This document shows, one piece after another, positions 1-8,495 of a stretch of 64,000 nt of DNA (position 1 is its first letter; the number at the start of each line of letters is the position of its first letter). Both the position numbers and the translations under genes were made by a program. The DNA comes from Aved-18 sp964606665 (GTDB lineage Bacteria; Cyanobacteriota; Vampirovibrionia; Obscuribacterales; Obscuribacteraceae). Below the pieces are notes generated by a model, which was given only the letters and a program-made list of their open reading frames with translations, ran no database searches and was not told the origin of the DNA. Where the stretch lies: assembly GCA_964606665.1 (NCBI GenBank), contig CAZSHS010000001.1:124001-188000 (forward strand). Direction: 5' to 3'.

Positions 1-329
1 CCCAGAACGCATGCGCAAAGCATAGACCTGATACCCATATATATGGCTAAGTGGTCGGGAGTTCGATAATTGGCTTGAATAAGAAGTTCGACTGTACGTT
101 TGTCTGCCACTGCAGGCATAACGCTCAATACAAGTTCGCCTACCGTTTTACAAATTCCAAGTAAAGCAGAATCTTTTGGTTTTTCTGCGGCTGTTTCGTC
201 AGATTCTTTTTTCGGTTTGACGCGTACAGCGTAAGAGTCGACGTAGATGCCGAGCACTGGTCTCAAGATTAAGAGCCCAGCTCCCAAGCAAACAGCAAAC
301 GTCAAAATAGCAATTACCGTGTTACTCAT
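1..329 (-). CDS. tadC: TadC-like pilus inner-membrane protein (partial, 3' end off window)
   Basis: An open frame starts at the ATG at 329 and runs leftward out of the window, so only about 109 N-terminal residues are visible. It opens with a membrane segment (ILTFAVCLGAGLLILRPVLG), then a charged stretch, then a segment around AVADKRTVELLIQANYRTPDH that resembles the start of TadC/type II secretion F proteins. TadC normally pairs with TadB as the inner-membrane platform of the Flp pilus machine. The start lies 7 bases after the tadB stop, and the GAGGT inside the last tadB codons can serve as ribosome binding site. The call rests mainly on position directly after tadB and on the N-terminal pattern. 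Confidence 0.72.
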   Translation of the reverse strand, partial: MSNTVIAILTFAVCLGAGLLILRPVLGIYVDSYAVRVKPKKESDETAAEKPKDSALLGICKTVGELVLSVMPAVADKRTVELLIQANYRTPDHLAIYMGIRSMLCACVL

Positions 330-336
330 TTTGCGT

Positions 337-1272
337 CTATACCTCGAACGTCGTCATTTTCATTAGGATCCAGAACCCTAGCGCTTCCCAGAGGATAAGC
401 ATAATCAGAACAATTCTAGCGACGGGATTGTTCAAGAACGGAATAATGTACCCAGGGGTGGCGCAGTAGGTGATAAGTGTGATGCCGTAAGGCAAGCAGC
501 CAATGAACATAGCGGTAGCCTTACCTTGTGAGGTTAACGCCGCCAAAAAGTCTCTTAATTTGAATCGTTCACGAATAGCAGCCGCAATAACTGATACTAC
601 ATCTGCCAAGTTGCCCCCTACGTCTTGACTGATGAATACAGCCTGGGTCAACAGTTTGAAGTCGGGAGCCTTAATTCTGGTGCTCATCTCTTTCAATGTG
701 TCACGAAACGGTTTTCCAAGCTGGAGCGAGACTAGACCGCGCTTGAACTCACTGCGAATCGGATCTGGAGATACTTCAGAAATAACTTTAAAACACTCCA
801 GTACCGGAGAACCGGCTCGTAGTGCTGATACCATCGTTTCTAATACTTGCGGCAATTGCTCAGTCATCTTAGCCTGACGCATTTTAGCTACTTGGTTCAG
901 ATAGAAGATAAATCCTGCCGCACCTGCTGGGATACCGAGAATGAATCCGACCGGCACCAGTTCTGGTACCATGAAAAACATCCCAACACCGCCTACAACG
1001 CCACCGCCGATGGAGACCATAATCCAGTTCTGTTTCATCTGGTCGTATTTGGCTTCCATACCCGCCATGCCGAGGATGCGAGCAAGATAACCTTCGCGTT
1101 TGGTTACGAAGATATCTTCGCTGCCAGCGGTTTTTTCAAGAAACTTTTCTTGCATTCTCTTGCGATGCTTATCCAGGCGAGTGAGCTCATCGGCGTGTCC
1201 GCCTTTGAGCGCTGCCATCCCCAGTAGACCAATTACGGTCACTGTGGCGAAAATAATTACTGAGACATCCAT
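337..1272 (-). CDS. tadB: Tad pilus platform protein TadB
   Basis: This 311-residue protein is a TadB-type member of the type II secretion F family, the inner-membrane platform that works with the TadA ATPase to assemble Flp pili. An N-terminal membrane segment is followed by two hydrophobic segments near residues 85-130. The cytoplasmic F domain contains MTEQLPQVLETMVSALRAG and VFISQDVGGNLADVV, which are typical of TadB. Two C-terminal membrane segments close the protein. The ATG start has a good AGAGGGG site upstream. The gene sits 47 bases after tadA and 7 bases before tadC, as in standard tad operons. Length and motifs are normal for the family. Confidence 0.9.
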   Translation of the reverse strand: MDVSVIIFATVTVIGLLGMAALKGGHADELTRLDKHRKRMQEKFLEKTAGSEDIFVTKREGYLARILGMAGMEAKYDQMKQNWIMVSIGGGVVGGVGMFFMVPELVPVGFILGIPAGAAGFIFYLNQVAKMRQAKMTEQLPQVLETMVSALRAGSPVLECFKVISEVSPDPIRSEFKRGLVSLQLGKPFRDTLKEMSTRIKAPDFKLLTQAVFISQDVGGNLADVVSVIAAAIRERFKLRDFLAALTSQGKATAMFIGCLPYGITLITYCATPGYIIPFLNNPVARIVLIMLILWEALGFWILMKMTTFEV

Positions 1273-1319
1273 CTAACTGCCCCTCTTAAGAACGTTCAAA
1301 GCCCTAACTCTCAAGACTA

Positions 1320-2963
1320 TTATCTCAACCAATCGAGTTTGAATGGTACTGCTTCTTGCTCTAATTTCTCAAGGAACTTAGGTGGCAAGCCGGATCCAAC
1401 GTGCTTACATTTGAAGAAGCCTCTAGGGTCACGACCTTCACGCTCTAAGTTGAAGAGTGTGGAGATAGCGATAGTTTCACCTTCCATTCCGTTGATTTCA
1501 GCAATCTCGGTAACTCTTCTGGTACCGTCTTCCAGACGTCGAATCTGAATGATGACCTGAATAGCGGAGGCGATTAGTTCGCGAGCGGCTTTCTGAGGCA
1601 TTTCTGTACCGGACATCAAGATCATGTTCTCAAGACGCTTGGTACAGTCTCTTGGATTGTTGGCGTGAATGGTGGTCATTGATCCATCGTGACCTGTGTT
1701 CATCGCCTGCAACATGTCGAATGCTTCTTCACCACGACACTCTCCAAGGATGATTCGGTCGGGTCGCATACGAAGTGTGTTGATAACAAGCATGCGCTGT
1801 GTGATTTGTCCTCGACCTTCCGTGTTGGGCGGTCTCGTTTCCATTCGCACCCAGTGCTCGTGTTGTAAGCGCAACTCGGCGGCGTCCTCGATGGTGATGA
1901 TGCGTTCGCGCGGGTTGATGTGTGCGGACAAAGCGTTTAGAAGTGTCGTTTTACCAGAACCTGTACCACCAGAGATGATGCAATTGATTCTGCCTTTAAC
2001 GCAAGCCTTCATAACTTCAGCCATCTGAATAGACATAGAGCCTTTTTCAGCTAACTGACCTAGTGACAAGATTGATGTACCGAAACATCGGATTGTTACT
2101 GTGGGTCCGTCGATTGTGACTGGTGGAATGGTGGCATTTACACGTGAACCGTTTGGAAGACGGGCATCCACCATGGGTGAGTTATCGTCAAGTCTTCTTC
2201 CTAGTGGTTGAATAATCTTGTCGATTGTCTGTCTTAAGTGTCTGTCGTTTTCAAAAGCAACGTTTGTTTTTTCAAGACGACCGTGACGTTCTACATATAC
2301 CGATGCAACACCGTTGACGCATATGTCACCGACGGATGGGTCACGAAGAAGTGGACCCAGAGGACCAAACCCGAATACTTCATCGAGAACGTTCTGAAGC
2401 AAAATACCCTTTTCCATCATGGTTAGAGGAGCAGGGTCGGAGTTTACGATTTCTCTGATACGAGCACGGACTTGTGCTTGTGTGTCTTCTGAAATATTGG
2501 TTAGGCGAGAAGTATCAAGTTCTCGTCTGAGCTGATCGATGATGAATTTTTCGCGTTCGCGAATCAGTTGCTGGTTGGCTGAAAATTTGCCGCTGTCGCC
2601 GCTAGAGTCCTCGCCACCGCCCTCTCCGCCATGGTAACCGCCGTATTCATCTTTAGAATCGACTCGTTCAAAATCTGAACGTGACGGTCCTTCTTGTGCT
2701 GGCATGGTTCCGCCTGGACCACGTTGTCCACCGACACCTGTCTGTGGAGCACCGCCACCTGGACGTGCAACGCCTGATTGACCGGGAGCTGGACCGCCGC
2801 CGGGTCTTGCGCCACCAACGCCTGTTTGTTGCTGGGGAGCAGCTACGCCAGCCTGTTTTGGCTGGGCAGGAACTACTTCCGCCGCTTGTCTTTGTCTGAC
2901 CAATTGCCCCATGAGGGACGAACTTGGACGAGCTGGTAGATTATCTTTTTTATCGTCGGACAT
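1320..2963 (-). CDS. tadA: Tad/Flp pilus assembly ATPase TadA (CpaF family)
   Basis: This is a secretion-type hexameric ATPase that powers Flp pilus assembly. About 120 N-terminal residues are low-complexity, rich in Gly, Pro and Gln with repeated ARPGGG-like units, and probably disordered. The CpaF core follows, with a Walker A (GGTGSGKTT, near residue 333), an Asp/Glu box (TIEDAAELRL), a Walker B (RIILGECRG, near residue 403) and a His box (GSMTTIHANNP). The total of 547 residues exceeds a typical CpaF because of the added N-terminal tail. It lies between tadZ and tadB on the same strand, 46-47 bases from each neighbour. All nucleotide-binding motifs are intact. Confidence 0.95.
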   Translation of the reverse strand: MSDDKKDNLPARPSSSLMGQLVRQRQAAEVVPAQPKQAGVAAPQQQTGVGGARPGGGPAPGQSGVARPGGGAPQTGVGGQRGPGGTMPAQEGPSRSDFERVDSKDEYGGYHGGEGGGEDSSGDSGKFSANQQLIREREKFIIDQLRRELDTSRLTNISEDTQAQVRARIREIVNSDPAPLTMMEKGILLQNVLDEVFGFGPLGPLLRDPSVGDICVNGVASVYVERHGRLEKTNVAFENDRHLRQTIDKIIQPLGRRLDDNSPMVDARLPNGSRVNATIPPVTIDGPTVTIRCFGTSILSLGQLAEKGSMSIQMAEVMKACVKGRINCIISGGTGSGKTTLLNALSAHINPRERIITIEDAAELRLQHEHWVRMETRPPNTEGRGQITQRMLVINTLRMRPDRIILGECRGEEAFDMLQAMNTGHDGSMTTIHANNPRDCTKRLENMILMSGTEMPQKAARELIASAIQVIIQIRRLEDGTRRVTEIAEINGMEGETIAISTLFNLEREGRDPRGFFKCKHVGSGLPPKFLEKLEQEAVPFKLDWLR

Positions 2964-3009
2964 TTAAGGCTCAACTCCTTTGATATGTCGCTAGATTCAC
3001 TGTAAAGCG

Positions 3010-4194
3010 CTAGCCTTTCTTGCCACCAAACATTGCAGGAAGATTGAACATGCCCTTCTTGTCTTTGGTTTCAGTAAGGAGGAGCTGTTCGCCGCCTGCC
3101 AGTCTTCGAGCGAGGGAATCTAACGACTTACCAAAAGCTGTATGGCCGGGGGCGATTTGACCCTGGTTGTTCACCCATTTAGCTGTCTTGGTATCGTTTG
3201 GAATTTCGTGGAATACTGGGTAATTCAGGTTGGCGCGACATTCTGAAAGAACGTCTTGCGGCAACCATTCAGATTTATTTACGGTAAGTAAAAGTTTTTC
3301 CTGGTTGTAGTGAGCTTTGAAAGTATCCAGGCACTTTCTAGCGTTCAAGATTGCTGCCCAGTTGTACTCTGTGATGACAAGCACATGATCGGCTAAGTCG
3401 AGAGTAGCAATGGCGCGCTCGTCAAGCAAGTTTTTCGGTAGGTCAACCACCGTATAACGGAATTCTTGCTTAGCTGTATAAAGGATTTCTTGAACCTGCG
3501 CAGCATAAATGTCGCCGATATCTTCAAGCTCGGGCGGTGCTGCAAGGATGCTCAGTTTATCGTCGTAACGTGTCATCAAGTTACGCAGATAAGTGGCGTC
3601 GAAGTTTGTGTGTGAAAAGTCGATCGTACTTAAACTGAAAGATGGTTCCAGGTTGAGATAGTGCGAAACCATACCGAACTGGAGATCCAAGTCGATGATA
3701 CAAGTTTCGCCGTACTTACCTAGATAGCCTCCGAGGTTGGTCACCAATGTGGTGGCGCCGATACCGCCGGTGGGGCTAAATATGCCGATAACTTTACCGG
3801 CTGCTGTTGATACTGACTCCGACTGGTGCTTGAGTTGAATACTCTGCACTGCGGCTGGAAGGTCAGTTCTCCAGCGTTCTGCATCGAGGAAGTCCGATGC
3901 CCCGAGTCGATACGCAGTACGTATCAACTCAGGGTCCGGAACTTCGTAGCTTACAAAGAAGTAGATTTGAGGGAATGTTTCCCTCAATTCTGCTAGCAGC
4001 GACAATCCGCGAACTGGAGCTGGACTAAGTTCAATCCAGACCAACTTGGGATGCAAGCTTCCTATCTGTTCTCTGGCCATAGAGCCAGATACAGTGCTGA
4101 CCAGCGCTAACGATGGTTGACTGTGAATTAAGTCTTCAATTGTTTGACGCTTGTCTAAACCGGCATCACAAACTAGAAGTGTAGTTAGTTTCAT
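3010..4194 (-). CDS. tadZ: TadZ/CpaE-like pilus localisation ATPase
   Basis: This is a 394-residue CpaE/TadZ-type protein, a MinD/ParA relative that places the Tad machine in the cell. Residues 1-125 form a receiver-like domain, but the usual phospho-Asp position reads WIELSP, so it is probably a pseudo-receiver. The ATPase domain begins near GIFSPTGGIGATTLV. Its Walker A has the GG-x-G-x-TT outline but neither of the two lysines of the ParA-type KGGxGKTT. CIIDLDLQFG and YTVVDLPKN match the following MinD-type motifs. It lies between cpaB and tadA. ATP hydrolysis may be weak or absent, as reported for some TadZ proteins. Confidence 0.85.
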   Translation of the reverse strand: MKLTTLLVCDAGLDKRQTIEDLIHSQPSLALVSTVSGSMAREQIGSLHPKLVWIELSPAPVRGLSLLAELRETFPQIYFFVSYEVPDPELIRTAYRLGASDFLDAERWRTDLPAAVQSIQLKHQSESVSTAAGKVIGIFSPTGGIGATTLVTNLGGYLGKYGETCIIDLDLQFGMVSHYLNLEPSFSLSTIDFSHTNFDATYLRNLMTRYDDKLSILAAPPELEDIGDIYAAQVQEILYTAKQEFRYTVVDLPKNLLDERAIATLDLADHVLVITEYNWAAILNARKCLDTFKAHYNQEKLLLTVNKSEWLPQDVLSECRANLNYPVFHEIPNDTKTAKWVNNQGQIAPGHTAFGKSLDSLARRLAGGEQLLLTETKDKKGMFNLPAMFGGKKG

Positions 4195-4263
4195 AACCTA
4201 TTGCTATCTCTCCCTTTCGCCGACAGCCTAATATGGTTGTACCCACATTAGAGATACGTTCTC

Positions 4264-5238
4264 TTAGTTTTTTGGAACTGAAAGAACATCCTTTTTACTA
4301 CCAGACCAGATTTCTATTTCATGTAACGGAGGCGGTGGTGATTCTGCTGAACCCATTTCGCCAGGTGCGCCACCACCACCCGGTAGAGGCGGTAAATCGC
4401 CATCCGGAGCGCCAGGAACTGGCGGTGGGGGTAGTGCGGACGGTGGAGGCAATGAAGCCAAATCGTCGGCATTCTTGTCTGGCGGTTTCGCAAACAAAGA
4501 AATGACGTCAACTGTAGCCACCGGTGTATGGTCTTTCTCGTTACGCAATGTCAAATAAAGTTTGGAAGCGGAAATCGCTTTCATCAATTTGGCTGCGTCT
4601 TCGGGAGACACCAATACTGTGACCGAGTTAGCCGGAGTGGAGGCGGTACCGCCTGGTTGCTTCTGGTACATTTGACCAACTGCAATCACTTCTACGTCGG
4701 ATAGAACTGGTGCGACTTTAGTTTCAGCACCGGAACCAACCATAGCGTAGATGTCTACTCGACTTTCAGGGGTTACGAATCCAGAGACACCAGAGTTGGT
4801 ATCGATTGCAAATGTGATGGCGCGCATGCCTTCACGCAATCTGGATTCAAAACCGAGGGAAATGCCTTGAGGAGCTAAGTCGTGTTGTGACACGATTTGT
4901 CCTTGAGCGATCCCGTATTTTGCAACACGACCGGCAGCCAGTGAAGCTGAAGTAAGAGCGTCCATTGGTATCTTGGATTGCTCAACTTCTTTTTCTTCTA
5001 GGGCGTCGGAAGGTATCGTTTGGCCTTCAGAAATGTCTTTTACTGCGTAAACGACTTTTCCTTTAGCTTGTAATTTGGCTTCTAAGTCTTTCTTCTTTTC
5101 AGCCAATTCTTGTTCTTGCGAAGTCATCTTGCCAGTCACCATCATGGTAACGAGCACCGCCAGACCAATGATGATCAAGAGCATCAATGCTGGAGGCATT
5201 CGTGACAGTTGTAAGAACAATGCTCGTAATGGATTCAT
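4264..5238 (-). CDS. cpaB: Flp pilus assembly protein CpaB (RcpC), SAF domain
   Basis: This 324-residue protein has one N-terminal membrane segment (MPPALMLLIIIGLAVLVTMM) followed by a periplasmic SAF domain beginning at VVYAVKDISEGQTI. The RcpC/CpaB core includes REGMRAITFAIDTNSGVSGFV and VTVLVSPEDAAKLMKA. CpaB/RcpC normally supports the outer-membrane secretin of the Tad system. The C-terminal 70 residues are a proline- and glycine-rich tail. The ATG at 5238 has a strong GGGGGAAG site. This is the first gene of the visible cpaB-tadZ-tadA-tadB-tadC run. The secretin gene (rcpA/cpaC) usually found next to it is not present here. Confidence 0.9.
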   Translation of the reverse strand: MNPLRALFLQLSRMPPALMLLIIIGLAVLVTMMVTGKMTSQEQELAEKKKDLEAKLQAKGKVVYAVKDISEGQTIPSDALEEKEVEQSKIPMDALTSASLAAGRVAKYGIAQGQIVSQHDLAPQGISLGFESRLREGMRAITFAIDTNSGVSGFVTPESRVDIYAMVGSGAETKVAPVLSDVEVIAVGQMYQKQPGGTASTPANSVTVLVSPEDAAKLMKAISASKLYLTLRNEKDHTPVATVDVISLFAKPPDKNADDLASLPPPSALPPPPVPGAPDGDLPPLPGGGGAPGEMGSAESPPPPLHEIEIWSGSKKDVLSVPKN

Positions 5239-5801
5239 TACGCTTCCCCCTTCTTTCTAAGTGAGAAAGATTAACCATTTACTATTAACGCACATCGGCG
5301 ATACAAGGACAACAGCATCGCCTCTTCACGCCCAGAGTGTTTGTACCCCAGAACGCGAATTCCCACACGCTTGCAAGATTCTACAGGGTTAAATGGGGCT
5401 TGATATCTAGGAGCGGGCGCTTGATTACGTGGTGCAAAACGGCATGGTTTATACCTTTATAGGCTGTCGAAAGGGGCACCGCTTGAACATGTCATGACTA
5501 GTTTTTGCGTCGTGTATGCGCTTGAAACCCGCTTGCGTACTGGGTTTTAGTCGATGGTTCCCGACCTTCTTATATTTTTTTGCAGAGACCGATATTGCAT
5601 TTCTTGGCAAGCTCGCAAACCTAGACAAATGAATGGTCTGGAGATAAATAAAATTCAGCTAATCTCGTCAAGCTACCTTCTCTTTTCTTTACCTTGCTCG
5701 TTTATGCATAGTGGCTGCGAATAATATCCGCAAAAGCAAGAAGACAAGGATTCCTCCTTGCCTTCTCAGATTTTTTTCTGAATTGAACGATTTATCTGAA
5801 A
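5239..5801. other. Intergenic region between flp and cpaB
   Basis: These 563 bases hold no convincing gene. On the minus strand they should carry the promoter and leader of the cpaB-tadC run, but I could not assign a promoter with confidence. Weak hairpins are visible: a GGCGAT/ATCGCC pair at 5297-5322 and an AAACCC/GGGTTT pair at 5525-5547. The stronger hairpin just after flp is listed separately. Confidence 0.5.
5739..5766 (-). terminator. Probable terminator after flp
   Basis: Arms AGAAGACAAGGA and TCCTTGCCTTCT pair with a single A/C mismatch around a 4-base loop, about 35 bases after the flp stop. The minus-strand transcript leaves the hairpin into a moderately T-rich stretch (TGCTTTTGC). 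A run of seven Ts lies just outside on the plus strand, so it may work in either direction. It would separate the abundant pilin transcript from the assembly genes. Confidence 0.5.
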
Positions 5802-6014
5802 TTAAGATCCAGATGCTAGTGCGGCTGCGCCGGACAAGTTGTTCAACTGTGTAACTACTGACGAAAATGCTTTCGAAATAGCTCCAGCCAGTGCGCCTTG
5901 TGTGATAGCAAATACAACGGCTACCAAGATGGCAACGAAGGCGAGGATGGCACCATATTCTGTAATACCTTGTCCTGATTCGTCCTGGATAAATCTGTTA
6001 AGAGTGTCCCTCAT
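5802..6014 (-). CDS. flp: Flp-type major pilin
   Basis: This is a 70-residue Flp pilin. The processing motif reads SG/QGITEYG, the G/xxxxEY signature cut by TadV-type prepilin peptidase. It is followed by the hydrophobic assembly helix AILAFVAILVAVVFAITQG. The start is set at the ATG at 6014 because AAGGAGG lies 5-6 bases upstream. A TTG at 6029 would add five residues but would absorb that site. It is the first gene of the Tad region and is followed by a hairpin, consistent with a separate, highly expressed pilin transcript. No prepilin peptidase is visible in the window. Confidence 0.92.
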   Translation of the reverse strand: MRDTLNRFIQDESGQGITEYGAILAFVAILVAVVFAITQGALAGAISKAFSSVVTQLNNLSGAAALASGS

Positions 6015-6465
6015 ACGTTCCTCCTTCAATTCCTTTTTAACGCCTGTCTGAGGCCTGTTATTAAGGATAACAATACAAGCCTATTAATTACAGAAAACGC
6101 GTCAAATATGTGGAATGAAATGTGTAAAGTTTAGTAACAAAAATAAAATGCGTACAGCGTGCGATCAAAAAATATCTGCTCTCTGAGCGGCTTCACCTCC
6201 TGTCGTCATATACTTAACTTGCCCCTTTAGAACCTAATTCTTTCACTTAAACAAAAGTCGTAAAGAATCTTTTGGATTTTAATATTGGTCCTTCAGGAAT
6301 GCGTTCAAAAACCAGTTAGTAATCAAGTGCTTCTAGTTCCATTCTATATTGCAGCTTGTCAATCGCCTAGTCCTTTTTTGATTGTTTTGTACATCTTTCT
6401 TGATAACCCTGGGTTGCTCAAATATTAGGAAGGTCAAGCAAAATATTTGAGGGAATAAAAAAAGG
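6015..6465. other. Divergent intergenic region between flp and the toroid-protein gene
   Basis: These 451 bases separate two divergent genes and must hold both promoters. A short GTTAT/ATAAC hairpin lies in the flp leader near 6058-6072. The clearest structure is the 10-bp inverted repeat at 6417-6451, listed separately. I see no coding sequence here. Confidence 0.5.
6417..6451 (+). promoter_or_regulatory. Perfect 10-bp inverted repeat before the 6466 start
   Basis: CTCAAATATT (6417-6426) and AATATTTGAG (6442-6451) are perfect inverted arms around a 15-base loop. The right arm ends within the GAGGGA (6449-6454) that is the likely ribosome binding site for the GTG at 6466. The hairpin could mask that site in the mRNA. 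Alternatively the repeat could be a protein operator. Confidence 0.45.
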
Positions 6466-7437
6466 GTGGAAAACAAACAAATATCAGAGGCGAGGAATTC
6501 TTTAGAGAATTACTTGCAGGAAAACTTTCACAAAGACGGTGAGAAAGGTTACTGGCCGTACAAAGCAAACGGTCAATCATCTACGGAAGCCACTGCTTGG
6601 TGTGGTCTGGCTTTGCGCAAAAACAAAGATATAGCAAGGTCCACTGCTCAATTTATTGCATCCACTCAGCTTAAAGATGGTGGGTGGTCAACTTCAACTG
6701 ACACAGGCTCGTCTGATTGGGCGATCGGTCCGGCCCTGCTATGTTTCAGAATTTTGCTAAAAGAGCATCCCGAATTTTTAGAGGAAAAAGTATTCAGCGA
6801 TTGCTTGTATCGTGCCCTGCACAAAGTGGCTGACAGTCGAGTTAGTTTCTATCCTGTGGTGGCACGTTTGATCCGTTTTTTGATAGAAGGTCCAACGGGA
6901 TTGCAGTACTCGCGCGGCTGGCCATGGGATCCTGGATGCTACCACTGGGTTGAGCCTACTGCTTATTGTCTTTTATCTTTGAAAGTTCCGGGTATGCCGA
7001 CTCAAGATCTATATAAGGAAGTGTCAAAATACGCAGACAATTTTTTGCTCGAGCACGCATGCAAAGATGGTGGATGGAATCATGGCAATCATTTGAGTCT
7101 GGGAACTTATTTGCCGCCCTATAGACTTACTACTGCAGAGACCCTGCTTGCTTTGCAAGACTACAAAGAGCACAAAGCAATCGGGCAGGGACTTGCCTTT
7201 TTAGAGTCGCAAGCCAATTGCGATTCCTCTACGTTATCCCTTGCCTGGTCTGTACTTGCACTAAATGCATTCCAGAAACCTTGCCAAAAAGAATTGCATT
7301 TTCTTTTACTGCGTCAATCAAAAGCAATGGGCAAGGGGCATGGTCCTAATCTAATGACTACAGCAATTGCTCACCTGGCATATTCGGCCATTCTGGGCGA
7401 CAATTTATTGCAAATGCAATCTACATATAAAGGATAG
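6466..7437 (+). CDS. Prenyltransferase/squalene-cyclase-like alpha/alpha-toroid protein
   Basis: The 323-residue protein has repeats of the squalene-hopene cyclase/prenyltransferase alpha-toroid type. Examples are STEATAWCGLALR, QLKDGGWSTSTDTGSSDW, CKDGGWNHGN and TTAETLLALQDY, spaced about 50-60 residues apart. A full squalene cyclase is about twice this length, and I do not see its catalytic DxDD motif, so cyclase activity should not be assumed. There is no signal peptide. The start is GTG with GAGGGA upstream. The next gene, a Tat-exported DUF362 lipoprotein, starts 4 bases after the stop, so the two are probably cotranscribed. The fold call is fairly safe; the function is unknown. Confidence 0.7.
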   Translation: MENKQISEARNSLENYLQENFHKDGEKGYWPYKANGQSSTEATAWCGLALRKNKDIARSTAQFIASTQLKDGGWSTSTDTGSSDWAIGPALLCFRILLKEHPEFLEEKVFSDCLYRALHKVADSRVSFYPVVARLIRFLIEGPTGLQYSRGWPWDPGCYHWVEPTAYCLLSLKVPGMPTQDLYKEVSKYADNFLLEHACKDGGWNHGNHLSLGTYLPPYRLTTAETLLALQDYKEHKAIGQGLAFLESQANCDSSTLSLAWSVLALNAFQKPCQKELHFLLLRQSKAMGKGHGPNLMTTAIAHLAYSAILGDNLLQMQSTYKG

Positions 7438-7441
7438 GGAT

Positions 7442-8476
7442 TTGAAGCGTCGTGAATTTTTAAAATTAGCTGCCACCACCGCTGCCGCTGGTGCTGCTGG
7501 ATGCAAATCAACTGAGCTGCTTGAAACCAAAGTGCCTGAAGTTTCAGCCATTCAAGCCGCCAAAAAAAGACAGGGACGCTCAAGTGTTGCCTTGATTCCA
7601 TGCGATTCTTACGACCTCGATATGGTTTCGATTCTAAAAGATTATGCCGCCAAATTGAATTTGCCTGACGTGAAAGGCAAAAGGGTAGTTATTAAACCCA
7701 ACATGGTCGAATTCAGAGAAGATAGACCAATTCATACCAATCCGCGTGTACTGACCTGGGCTATTCAACTCCTGAAAGAAATGGGCGCAGGCGAGATTAT
7801 TGTGGCAGAAGGTCCAGGTCACATGCGAGATACAGAATTCTTGCTTGAATCAATGGGGATAGGCGAAGTTTGTCACAAGGAGAATGTTCGCTTCGTCGAT
7901 CTTAATTTGGATGACTTGGTGAAAGTCGACAATAAAGATTGCTTCAATGGTTTGAAAAAAATGTATTTACCTAAAACGATTATGGATGCCGGCAGTGTAA
8001 TTAGTCTGCCCAAGCTAAAAATGCACCACTGGGTTGGTGTTACTTGCTCGATGAAAAATTTGTTTGGGTGTGTACCTGGTCGTAAATACGGTTGGCCAAA
8101 AAATTTGATTCATATAAAAGGAATCCCCACCACCATCATTGATTTACAACACATGATCAAACCGGCGTTTGCCATTGTTGACGCAGTTGTATCAATGGAA
8201 GGCGACGGACCGATAAATGGAACTGCAATAAAAACTGGATTTTTAGCTATGTCTTCTGATCTCACTGCACTTGATGCTACATGCGCCCGCATTACTTCAA
8301 TGCCTGTAGAAGAGCTTTCATACATGATCCTTGCTGGTAAAACTGTGGGAAATATTGATCCTGCAATGATTGATCTTATCGGCGGAAAAATCGAAGATTA
8401 CAAAAAGCCCTTTAAGCAGCCAATAACTTTTGAAAGCAAAGAACTCCTAAGCCGTGCTGGACAGGAAGGAAGCTAG
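7442..8476 (+). CDS. Tat-exported DUF362 lipoprotein
   Basis: The start is placed at the TTG at 7442 because AGGATAGGGA lies just upstream and it gives a clean export signal. The N-terminus reads MKRREFLKLAATTAAAGAAGC, with a twin-arginine motif, a short hydrophobic stretch and a lipobox ending in Cys. A longer frame from 7367 would run inside the previous gene. The mature part is a DUF362 domain, with VVIKPNMVEF, TNPRVLTWAIQLLKEMGAGEI, ISLPKLKMHHWVGVTCSMKNLFG and LTALDATCARI. DUF362 proteins have no firm biochemical role and some are linked to iron-sulphur proteins, but no ferredoxin cysteines are seen here. It likely forms an operon with its two neighbours. Confidence 0.82.
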   Translation: MKRREFLKLAATTAAAGAAGCKSTELLETKVPEVSAIQAAKKRQGRSSVALIPCDSYDLDMVSILKDYAAKLNLPDVKGKRVVIKPNMVEFREDRPIHTNPRVLTWAIQLLKEMGAGEIIVAEGPGHMRDTEFLLESMGIGEVCHKENVRFVDLNLDDLVKVDNKDCFNGLKKMYLPKTIMDAGSVISLPKLKMHHWVGVTCSMKNLFGCVPGRKYGWPKNLIHIKGIPTTIIDLQHMIKPAFAIVDAVVSMEGDGPINGTAIKTGFLAMSSDLTALDATCARITSMPVEELSYMILAGKTVGNIDPAMIDLIGGKIEDYKKPFKQPITFESKELLSRAGQEGS

Positions 8477-8495
8477 ACTCAATAATAGGATAGTT

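Noticed and set aside
5525..5547. AAACCC/GGGTTT hairpin as a terminator or riboswitch
   Set aside because: The stem is only six pairs with an 11-base loop and there is no T-run in the direction of the neighbouring genes.
6349..6359. TTGCAGCTTGT, matching part of the right helix arm of the 138-bp repeat
   Set aside because: Only 11 bases match and no left arm or flanking similarity is present, so chance is likely.
7367..7441. Upstream start for the DUF362 gene
   Set aside because: It overlaps the toroid gene and would bury the twin-arginine signal; the TTG at 7442 has a good ribosome binding site.
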